Assembly: GCA_018665625.1 (NCBI GenBank)
Contig: JABJCF010000534.1
Location: 1 to 5,976 of the forward strand
DNA length: 5,976 nucleotides
Reading direction: 5' to 3'
Origin: Nitrospina sp.
GTDB taxonomy: Bacteria > Nitrospinota > Nitrospinia > Nitrospinales > VA-1
Shown: piece after piece, positions 1 to 5,976 of the stretch
How the letters are laid out: every line of letters starts with the position of its first letter
How positions within the stretch are numbered: the first letter of the stretch is position 1
Translations under genes and position numbers: made by a program
The notes under the pieces: model-generated
Database searches by the model: none
The model's input: the letters and a program-made list of their open reading frames with translations, nothing else
What the model was told of the DNA's origin: nothing

Positions 1-453
1 CGCTACCGTTCCAAAATTATTTGCAGCATCATCCAATACAGCATTGTTCGCACCCGCGACAATGGTTGTCGTACCCGAAGCCACAATTGTACCGCTATCT
101 GAAATCGCTCCGCCTGCGGTTATATTTAAAGTTGTTACTGTTGATGCACCCATATCAATCGCACCCACATCAACTAACGTTGCTGTTCCTGCAGAAGTTA
201 TGGCTACTATCCCAAAATTATTTGCAGCATCATCCAACACAACATGGTTCGCACCCGCCACAATGGTTGTCGTACCCGAAGCTACAATCGTACCACTATC
301 TGATATGTTTCCGCCTGCGGTTACATTTAAAGTCGTTACTGTTGACGCACCCAGATCGATTGCGCCTACATCAACAAGCGTTGCGGTTCCCGCAGAAGTT
401 ACCGCTACTATCCCAAAATTATTTGCAGCATCATCCAATACAACATTGTTCGC
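1..453 (-). repeat. 201-bp (67-residue) tandem repeats in the TpsA gene
   Basis: Two complete units (253-453 and 52-252) and the first 51 bp of a third (1-51) follow each other with an exact 201-bp period, so the array probably continues beyond the window. Each unit begins with A-N-x-x-V-L-D-D-A-A-N-N-F-G and contains T-A-T-L-V-D-V-G-A-I-D, ISDSGTIVASG and TTTIVAG. By hand count the two full units differ at about 24 of 201 bases but at only 5 of 67 residues (N/H, V/I, L/M, V/I, N/A). Most differences are therefore silent. The units probably form successive coils of a beta-helical stalk. Confidence 0.92.
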
Positions 454-3045
454 ACCTGCTACAATCGTGGTCGTACCAGGAACTACAAGAGTGCCACTAT
501 CGGAAATAGCTCCACCCGCTGTGACCGTCAAGTCGCCGGTCAGCGTCAATGCGGCAAGATCAAAAACCCCGCTATCGTTGATCGTCACATTAGTAAGTGT
601 TCCCGCTGAAGCTACAAAAGCAACCGTGCCTGTATAAGTACTTGCACTGTTCAAGGTAATGCTCTGGGCACCCGCTGTTGTGAACGTTGAATTACCTGTG
701 ATCGCAAGCACTCCACTATCAGTAATATCTCCACCCGCAGTTGCCGTTACCGCAAAATCCCCAGAAACCGTCGAAGCTCCGAGGTCTATCGTATCTGCAT
801 CCACAAGGGTTACATCTTTACCTGTTGTGATCGCTACCGCACCGGTAAAGTTATTGGTGGCCGTGCTTAATGTAATATCGTTAGCCGCTCCCGCAGCCAA
901 AGTGGTTGTTCCAGTGATAGCTAAAGCACCGGTTTGGGTGATCACTCCTGCTGAGGTTACTGATAAATTTCCAGTCAAGGTCGTCGTACCCAGGCTGACG
1001 GTGCTATTAGAAACCAAATTCAAATTAGATTGGGTAAGACCATCTGTTGTAATAGCACCCGATGTCAGGGTCTGGACCGCAGCAAGCGACGCACCATTTG
1101 TCCCTGCTGTCATGGCCTGACCGATGGTGATGATACCGGTTGTAGAAATTTGGTCGAGTTCAGTGTCCGTCAATAAAGAACCCGCGGCAGAACCCAGAGC
1201 AAGTGATGTACTTGATTGGGATTCAGCAATCGCTACATTATTAGAACCCCCCGTAATTGCACCTACAATGGAAAAATCAGCGCCAATGAGTGTCAGCCCA
1301 CCGCCTAATGTTGTTGTGGTTCCTGAAGCAAAGTTTATTGCACCGGTTCCATCTGCACCCCCACTGGTATTGTGAAAAGAATCTGCTTCTAAATGAAGAG
1401 TACCGGTTCCATCCATGGTCAGGTCTTTATTGATGTTGATGCTGCCACCTGCCTGCATGACCAAGTTGACATTGGAGTTTCCTGTGGCGCTCGCGACATT
1501 AAACGCATCACTTATCGTTATAAAGTCCGTTGCCTGAAGGATGATCGTGCCTCCTGTAATTCCATTAAAACTTCCGGTTGTTGCCGTTGGATCGAGAACG
1601 GTACCTACTACTGCAGAGTCATCCCCAAAAAGCTCTGCAATATCACTGCCTGCAGTGAAACCAGTAGTATTACTATCTGTACCTGCAAGTATCGTTATGC
1701 TCACAGGGTCAAGAAGAACCGTTCCCCCAACGCCGTTTGTCGCAGTCACATCAACGCTGCCACCAAAGTCGAGAAATTGTTTTCCTGAAGTTTCTACAAA
1801 ACCACCGTTACCGCTTTGCAATCCACCGGTAGCAGCAATACCACCATAAAAGTAGGTTGACTCATCTGCCCAAAGAATGACTTTACCACCATCACCCGAG
1901 CTCAGCGCATCAGCAGTTACAAACGCCGTAGAATGAAAATAAGTTTTTTCTGCGGTAGGTACTAATCCTTGCCCCTGGTAATCTCCACCTATGAGAGCGG
2001 TACCGCCACCCAAGTCACCCGAGACATCGATGAACGCATTTTCCAATAACGCTACCCATTCACCAAGCACTTGCACCTCACCACCGGTTTGGCCTGCTTC
2101 TTTACCAGACGCATCGAGGGTTCCCGTAACATTGACGAGACCTTCATCGCCACCGTATAAAACTATTTCTCCGTTTTCCTGCACCGCAGATTTGGCTTCA
2201 ATCAACCCATCCATATTTATGACTTGATCAACCACGTCTCTGGCAGCATTCACCTCAAGGAAAACCGTGCCGCCATTGGCAAAAATCGAACCACCATTTT
2301 TAATTAAAGATGAAACAGGTTGCCCGTCCGGACCGATCACCTGATTGAGAATTTTACTGTCGACTCCGAGGCTGACCAGTTTGTCGCCATACAAATCGAG
2401 AGTGAATGTTTTACCCGATGCAAGTGACACTTGACCGAGCTGCGCATTGATGATTCCCGAATTCTCTACACCGGGAGCAACAAAAGCCAGCAATCCGCCT
2501 TGAGCAACATTGATAATCCCTCTATTTATAACGGTACGATTCAGACTGGAAGGAATATTGAACTGGTAGTTGCCAGCCATGAAATCGCTGTTACTAATAT
2601 TACTTGTGGTTGCAACCAGACCGCCTACATCGATTTTTGAATTGGCTCCAAACAAAATCCCATTAGGATTGAGGAGCATTAAATTTCCATTGGAAGTGAG
2701 CGTACCAAAAATTTCTGAGCCAACGCCTCCAGTAACACGACTGAGGTTGAATGAGTCGGTAGAAGGCATTTGAAAATGAGTGGCTTCGTTTGCCTGAATA
2801 TTAAATGTCTGCCAATCAATAATGGCTTTATTAGTAGACTGAATAACATTAAGAGTATTTGGGTCGACTTGATCAAAAGCTACCGAACCGGCTTGCACAG
2901 TAGGGTCCGTGGGCAAAGCGAAAGCAAATGCTGGAAACAAGGCGACCCACGCCGCAAAAATGCAAACGATATGTTTGCGCCAACTGTTTCGCGAATCATT
3001 TTTATTAAATTTTAAAAAGTGACTAAAGCTCACCCTGTTCTCCAT
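1..3045 (-). CDS. TpsA-type filamentous haemagglutinin-like exoprotein, N-terminal part (3' end outside window)
   Basis: This is a secreted two-partner-system exoprotein, probably a surface adhesin. The frame stays open for 1015 codons and runs off the window edge with no stop. A long, basic n-region (RKH at 23-25) and hydrophobic stretch form a Sec signal peptide, likely cut after AFA (residue 43). Residues about 44-300 are the TPS (haemagglutination activity) domain, with LSRVTGG (101-107) and the hallmark NPNGILFG (126-133). Further blocks known from large FHA-like proteins follow: GGKVILWADESTYFYGG (386-402), NGGFVETSGKQ (413-423) and GTVLLDPVSITI (441-452). From residue 721 the protein is tandem repeats rich in T, A, G, V and D, as expected for a beta-helix. 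The only cysteine is in the signal peptide. The TpsB gene lies directly upstream on the same strand. The ATG at 3045 has only a weak GGAA upstream; an in-frame GTG at 3033 is preceded by GGAG at good spacing and may be the real start. The ligand or host surface is unknown. Confidence 0.93.
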   Translation of the reverse strand, partial: MENRVSFSHFLKFNKNDSRNSWRKHIVCIFAAWVALFPAFAFALPTDPTVQAGSVAFDQVDPNTLNVIQSTNKAIIDWQTFNIQANEATHFQMPSTDSFNLSRVTGGVGSEIFGTLTSNGNLMLLNPNGILFGANSKIDVGGLVATTSNISNSDFMAGNYQFNIPSSLNRTVINRGIINVAQGGLLAFVAPGVENSGIINAQLGQVSLASGKTFTLDLYGDKLVSLGVDSKILNQVIGPDGQPVSSLIKNGGSIFANGGTVFLEVNAARDVVDQVINMDGLIEAKSAVQENGEIVLYGGDEGLVNVTGTLDASGKEAGQTGGEVQVLGEWVALLENAFIDVSGDLGGGTALIGGDYQGQGLVPTAEKTYFHSTAFVTADALSSGDGGKVILWADESTYFYGGIAATGGLQSGNGGFVETSGKQFLDFGGSVDVTATNGVGGTVLLDPVSITILAGTDSNTTGFTAGSDIAELFGDDSAVVGTVLDPTATTGSFNGITGGTIILQATDFITISDAFNVASATGNSNVNLVMQAGGSININKDLTMDGTGTLHLEADSFHNTSGGADGTGAINFASGTTTTLGGGLTLIGADFSIVGAITGGSNNVAIAESQSSTSLALGSAAGSLLTDTELDQISTTGIITIGQAMTAGTNGASLAAVQTLTSGAITTDGLTQSNLNLVSNSTVSLGTTTLTGNLSVTSAGVITQTGALAITGTTTLAAGAANDITLSTATNNFTGAVAITTGKDVTLVDADTIDLGASTVSGDFAVTATAGGDITDSGVLAITGNSTFTTAGAQSITLNSASTYTGTVAFVASAGTLTNVTINDSGVFDLAALTLTGDLTVTAGGAISDSGTLVVPGTTTIVAGANNVVLDDAANNFGIVAVTSAGTATLVDVGAIDLGASTVTTLNVTAGGNISDSGTIVASGTTTIVAGANHVVLDDAANNFGIVAITSAGTATLVDVGAIDMGASTVTTLNITAGGAISDSGTIVASGTTTIVAGANNAVLDDAANNFGTVA
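454..885 (-). repeat. Two diverged 216-bp (72-residue) repeats of the same TpsA family
   Basis: Residues 721-792 (670-885) and 793-864 (454-669) are older relatives of the 67-residue units. They keep the pattern of a start resembling A-x-x-I-T-L, then N-x-F/Y-T-G-x-V-A, a middle TLTGDLTVT-type segment, and a GG-x-I-x-DSG-x-L/I end leading to AG. They are five residues longer, mostly because of extra residues in the middle strand segments. A still weaker unit ending in ITQTGALAITGTTTLAAG precedes them. Similarity therefore rises from the N-terminal to the C-terminal side of the visible array. Confidence 0.8.
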
Positions 3046-3076
3046 GTTGTTCCGTATCAAATAGAACTACTAAAAA

Positions 3077-3104
3077 ATTGTACAGCAATACCATCTTTTG
3101 AAAA
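3077..3104 (-). promoter_or_regulatory. Candidate sigma-70-like promoter for the TpsA gene
   Basis: In the AT-rich 245-bp gap between the TpsB stop and the TpsA start, the minus strand reads TTTTCA (3104-3099, 4 of 6 match to the -35 consensus), a 16-base spacer, then TACAAT (3082-3077, 5 of 6 match to the -10). Transcription would begin about 25 bases before the ATG. In AT-rich DNA such matches arise by chance, so this is only a candidate. Read-through from tpsB is the alternative, since no convincing terminator separates the genes. Confidence 0.3.
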
Positions 3105-3290
3105 GTTTAAAATCCTACTTCAGCCTGTCCTTATGCCCTTTATCGCCCACTCCACCCCTTAAAATTTCGGGCAAAAGCGTTGATGTTGGCTTTTTTATTT
3201 CGTTACCAAAAAAATTCCTACCCACTGAAAATAAAATTAAAAAATATTCTTATAAATCCAATTTTTCATATACTCGATAAATACAAATTT

Positions 3291-5024
3291 TCAATAACGA
3301 GCATTTAAGCTGAAGAAAAATCTTGGGTTACTATCGCCCTCAGCGCTCACATCTCCCGACAAGGGTTGCCCCACTTCAAAATATCCAGACAACCATTCAT
3401 TGATATTGGCCCGCACACCCAAACCCGTCGCAGTCAATGAGCTTGAATCGTCCTGCACGGCGGTAGTGTTTCGAAGCACGACCGTTCCATGATCAAAATA
3501 TAAATAGGCCTGAAAACTTTTCAAATAACTCCAATCGGTTTTAATTCCTTTTTGCAATTCCAATTTCAATGCAATGCCCTGGTCACCTGTCACCTCTGAT
3601 GGATCATAGGCTCTTACAAACTGGGACCCCCCCAGACCAAACTCTTCAGAAGACAAAAGCGAATCAAAAGCATATTGCCAACTGACGGCTGTCAAAAAGG
3701 ACCAACCCAATCCCAATTGTTGAAGCCGTAATAAATCGCCGGACAGTTTGGTGAAATCGCTGCGTCCATCTGCGCGCGAAAGATTTGCACTACCAGCACC
3801 CGTTGCATTCAAAAAGTCTATGCCCTTGGCCAAGTCAACACTGATCAGGTTGACGCCGCGAAAACGATCTACAAAATCATAGGCCATCCCCATATTTAAA
3901 ATCCGCAAACGATCTTTGGTTATATTTGCGCCCAACAAATCCGTTTCAGAATTTCTGCTCGTGAAGCCAAAATGGCCTTTCAAATTCTTGCCTCTCGAAC
4001 GAATGAAAGGATGCGATACCCGAACCGTAACTGAATTCGAATCTCCTTCTACCTCGAATTGTTTGAGAGAAGAACCCGGTTCTGATTTACTAAAAGAACC
4101 GGACAGAAATAATTTTGTTCCTTCCGATGAAATGGGAATCTCACCAAATCCATTGAAGAAAAATAATTCATCTGGGCTACTGGTAAAGATTGTCTGTATC
4201 CCTAATCGATCGTAAACACCCAACGCAGAATTTGCGTTAGCCCCGCCTCTAATTTGTATTGGACCATTAAATTTTGAACCGCGATTGTCTAAGCCTGCAT
4301 TCGCATCCATATCTTTGTGTTTCAAAGTCAGAATAAGTTCTGACGCACCCGGTTCATCTTTGGAAGGAACAAGAACCGATTCCACAGAAACACCGGGAAG
4401 ATCATCTATCAACAATAAATACCGTTCCAGATCCATGGCTTTTAACGGACTCGAACGAAGCAGACCTTTTCCATAACTTTTCAGAAAAAGTTTTGAACCT
4501 TTCACCGGACCGCGAATTTTCAAGTTTCCTATATATCCTTCAACCACCTGAATGGTGACGACACCATTTTTTATTTTTTGTGGAACCACAATGGCCCTTG
4601 AAAGCAAATAGCCATCATTTCGGTATTTGGTAGTAATTTTTTCAGCAAATCGGTAAACGAGCGCCAGGGATACTTTTTTGTCGATAAATCTTTTCTGCCA
4701 CCTTTTGAAAGCATTGTGTGAATAAACGGTAGAACCTTTAACTTCGATTTTTTTCAAAATAAAGCGGATCTTCTTCAAATCTTTGGGAGGGGAATAGGAT
4801 TTGGTTTCGGGAACCTCGGGTTCCATAACCGAACCGGGAACCTGAGGCTGCTCAAATCTTTTTTCCAGCCTTTGGGGTTCCGCAGCGGAAGGCACCGTTT
4901 GCGCCCAAGACGAACCGGAAATAATAATTCCCGCCGAAAAAGCCCATACTGCCGCAAAACAGGCAATTTGCCCCAAGCGACACTTAAATTTTAATCCCTT
5001 AAAATTCAATATCTTACCGATCAT
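3291..5024 (-). CDS. TpsB outer-membrane transporter (ShlB/FhaC/HecB family)
   Basis: This 577-residue Omp85-superfamily pore secretes the adjacent TpsA across the outer membrane and is complete. A basic n-region and hydrophobic segment form a Sec signal peptide, likely cut after SWA (residue 41). A proline-rich linker (43-80) follows; QRLEKRFEQ near 51-59 may be the plug helix known in FhaC. POTRA 1 spans about 86-163 (ends IQVVEGYIGNLKIRG) and POTRA 2 about 164-238, with the typical LLLIDDLPGVSV (203-214) and a PGASELILTL-like end. The rest is the 16-strand barrel domain. The conserved L6-loop motif appears as VRAY (470-473) followed by GDQG (480-483), a variant of VRGY. The protein ends in a tyrosine (SLNARY), consistent with a C-terminal beta-signal. 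The ATG at 5024 has a GAGGG Shine-Dalgarno six bases upstream, which lies in a predicted stem. Length matches the family. Family assignment is secure; substrate pairing rests on gene order. Confidence 0.95.
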   Translation of the reverse strand: MIGKILNFKGLKFKCRLGQIACFAAVWAFSAGIIISGSSWAQTVPSAAEPQRLEKRFEQPQVPGSVMEPEVPETKSYSPPKDLKKIRFILKKIEVKGSTVYSHNAFKRWQKRFIDKKVSLALVYRFAEKITTKYRNDGYLLSRAIVVPQKIKNGVVTIQVVEGYIGNLKIRGPVKGSKLFLKSYGKGLLRSSPLKAMDLERYLLLIDDLPGVSVESVLVPSKDEPGASELILTLKHKDMDANAGLDNRGSKFNGPIQIRGGANANSALGVYDRLGIQTIFTSSPDELFFFNGFGEIPISSEGTKLFLSGSFSKSEPGSSLKQFEVEGDSNSVTVRVSHPFIRSRGKNLKGHFGFTSRNSETDLLGANITKDRLRILNMGMAYDFVDRFRGVNLISVDLAKGIDFLNATGAGSANLSRADGRSDFTKLSGDLLRLQQLGLGWSFLTAVSWQYAFDSLLSSEEFGLGGSQFVRAYDPSEVTGDQGIALKLELQKGIKTDWSYLKSFQAYLYFDHGTVVLRNTTAVQDDSSSLTATGLGVRANINEWLSGYFEVGQPLSGDVSAEGDSNPRFFFSLNARY

Positions 5025-5090
5025 TTTTTGCCCTCAGATCGGAAACCAGACGAAGATTTAGCACTCCACCTTTCGTCCCTGAGGGTGGTC
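5025..5090 (-). promoter_or_regulatory. Structured tpsB leader that can hide the ribosome binding site
   Basis: Read on the minus strand, CCCTCAG (5085-5079) pairs perfectly with CTGAGGG (5037-5031). Nested inside it, GACGAA (5077-5072) pairs perfectly with TTCGTC (5054-5049) around a 17-base loop. The 3' arm of the outer stem contains GAGGG (5035-5031), the Shine-Dalgarno of tpsB, six bases before the ATG. A competing hairpin, CCACC (5088-5084) with GGTGG (5070-5066), uses part of the outer 5' arm and would free the site. The layout resembles translational control, but I do not recognise a known riboswitch consensus. A weak -10-like TATATT (5127-5122) upstream could drive the leader; its -35 is poor. 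No fold energy was computed. Confidence 0.4.
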
Positions 5091-5213
5091 AAAATTAATT
5101 CCTAAACGATATAATTTACACAATATAGTGCCTATCCTAACGGAGGGAAAAAGCTAAATCTTTAATTTTAAATGGGTTATTGCTATTTTAATGGAAATTA
5201 ATTTACAGCTCAA

Positions 5214-5927
5214 TCAGTAGGGTGGAGCGAGTTTATTGAGCCTTTCAAGGAAAGCTTGTGCCGATTCGGGGACTCGGACACCTTTTTGACCGGCCAGGAG
5301 AATCCGGTTATTGACCTTTTGTCGGTAATACTGGCGATTGGCTTTATTATCTGCATTAATAACAGTGCCATTTAAGGAAATACCAGCGAACAAACCTTCA
5401 ATAGAGGAATATGCATAAATATCTTTTTTAAGGAGGATTTTCTGGAAATTTATATCTATTTGCTTTCCCAAGGGACCAATGGCCACCTCAGGACCCGCCC
5501 CCAGGTCAAACTGGGTTTTAAATAATTCTCTCAAACCTTTTTTGGTAACAACAACCAATACAATTTCCGCTTTCTGAATTCCAGCCTGAAAACCATAACT
5601 GGCCTGCCGAGATTTAACGAAAGCAGGTGGATTCCATTTTCCAGTTTTAGGAGAGCGTACTATAACCACCCCTTTTCCAACCCTTGCTCCAGCTATCATG
5701 GCCGCCTTCAAAAGATTAGGAAACACCACAAATGCCTTAGCGTGGCCCAATAACTCTTGCGGAATTCGATGGCCTTCGGCATTGATCAAAGATTCGATCG
5801 ACTGTTCTGCATCCAACAATAGCTCTGTATGCTTAAATGGGTTTGTGTCCAGGGATTCTGTGATGGGGTTTGAGGCACAGGAAGACAAAAATAAAACGAT
5901 AAAAGCTATTTTAATATATTGGAACAT
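5214..5927 (-). CDS. SYLF/Ysc84-domain lipoprotein
   Basis: This is a complete 237-residue predicted lipoprotein. A short hydrophobic signal ends in the lipobox LSSC (14-17); cysteine 17 would be lipidated, and alanine at +2 (no aspartate) predicts outer-membrane sorting. The region from about 60 to 232 matches the SYLF (Ysc84, PF04366-type) fold: AKAFVVFPNLLKAAMIAGARVGKG (about 63-86), YGFQAG-I (111-117), VLVVVTKKGL (123-132), DLGAGPEVAIGPLG (141-154), and the signature YAYSSIEGLFAGISLNG (171-187) followed by NRQYY (197-201). SYLF domains are known as lipid- and membrane-binding modules; the role of bacterial secreted members is poorly defined. The gene precedes tpsB by 189 bp on the same strand. 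That gap suggests a separate transcript, though no clear terminator is visible. The ATG at 5927 lacks a good Shine-Dalgarno sequence, but starting there gives the complete lipoprotein signal. Confidence 0.92.
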   Translation of the reverse strand: MFQYIKIAFIVLFLSSCASNPITESLDTNPFKHTELLLDAEQSIESLINAEGHRIPQELLGHAKAFVVFPNLLKAAMIAGARVGKGVVIVRSPKTGKWNPPAFVKSRQASYGFQAGIQKAEIVLVVVTKKGLRELFKTQFDLGAGPEVAIGPLGKQIDINFQKILLKKDIYAYSSIEGLFAGISLNGTVINADNKANRQYYRQKVNNRILLAGQKGVRVPESAQAFLERLNKLAPPY

Positions 5928-5940
5928 GAAACCATTTTTT

Positions 5941-5966
5941 TTAGAATGAATATTCTAAGCTTTATA
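5941..5966 (-). promoter_or_regulatory. Palindrome and -10-like box upstream of the SYLF lipoprotein gene
   Basis: TTAGAAT (5941-5947) and ATTCTAA (5952-5958) form a perfect 7-bp inverted repeat around four bases, 13 bp before the start codon. On the minus strand a TATAAA box (5966-5961, 5 of 6 match to a -10) lies just upstream, which would put the transcription start inside the palindrome. This is the usual place for a repressor operator; a hairpin in the 5' untranslated region is the alternative. It is not a terminator for the minus strand, because a run of A rather than T follows it. The -35 would lie outside the window. Confidence 0.35.
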
Positions 5967-5976
5967 TAGGAAAGAG

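Noticed and set aside
44..1849. Plus-strand open frames (44-637, 659-1120, 1124-1375, 1393-1788, 1541-1849) that could be read as genes.
   Set aside because: They lie antisense to the TpsA gene. Their low-complexity, A/P/V/T/S-rich products mirror its repetitive codons, the frames overlap each other, and none shows a known domain.
3173..3196. AAAAGC/GCTTTT hairpin followed by a T run on the plus strand, a possible terminator.
   Set aside because: The stem has only two G-C pairs and a 10-base loop, its T run points along the plus strand where no gene ends, and on the minus strand no T run follows it.
1991..3280. Further short open frames (1991-2227, 2431-2640, 2570-2773, 2679-2876, 2770-3015, 3098-3280).
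   Set aside because: All but the last are shadows of the TpsA N-terminal region in other frames. The last (3098-3280) lies in the AT-rich gap and has no recognisable product.
3916..4966. Short open frames inside the TpsB gene (3916-4215, 4285-4476, 4775-4966).
   Set aside because: They are overlaid on a well-supported full-length TpsB frame and show no domain features.
5025..5090. tpsB leader as a known riboswitch class (c-di-GMP, SAM, TPP, fluoride).
   Set aside because: From memory, none of the conserved core sequences of these classes is present; only the generic stem arrangement is seen.
5098..5213. AT-rich stretch after the SYLF gene considered for an intrinsic terminator.
   Set aside because: Only short AT-only pairings such as TTAAT/ATTAA were found, with no GC stem followed by a T run.

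Overview
This window comes from a diderm (Gram-negative type) bacterium. It encodes two proteins of a two-partner (type Vb) secretion system, which needs an outer membrane, and a third protein with a lipoprotein signal. The DNA is moderately AT-rich, most strongly between genes. The species cannot be named from the sequence alone.

All three genes lie on the minus strand and read from high to low coordinates. First (5927 to 5214) is a small predicted outer-membrane lipoprotein with a SYLF/Ysc84 domain. After a 189-bp gap comes a complete TpsB transporter (5024 to 3291): signal peptide, proline-rich linker, two POTRA domains and an Omp85-type beta-barrel. After a 245-bp AT-rich gap comes the start of a very large TpsA exoprotein, beginning at 3045 and running off the low-coordinate end of the window. 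Its visible 1015 codons hold a signal peptide, the TPS (filamentous haemagglutinin N-terminal) domain, conserved beta-helix segments, and a tandem repeat array that settles into an exact 201-bp (67-residue) period.

TpsB and TpsA work as a pair. Both are exported to the periplasm, the TpsA N-terminal domain is recognised by the TpsB POTRA domains, and TpsA is threaded through the barrel to the cell surface as a long beta-helical adhesin-like fibre. The SYLF lipoprotein is probably a neighbour rather than a core component; its link to secretion is only positional.

The most notable non-coding feature is the tpsB leader. It can form two nested perfect stems, the outer of which covers the tpsB Shine-Dalgarno sequence, and a competing hairpin could open it. 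An 18-bp palindromic element lies just upstream of the SYLF gene. The many plus-strand open frames across positions 1-2800 are antisense shadows of the repetitive TpsA gene. No RNA gene, insertion sequence, CRISPR array or convincing intrinsic terminator was seen.
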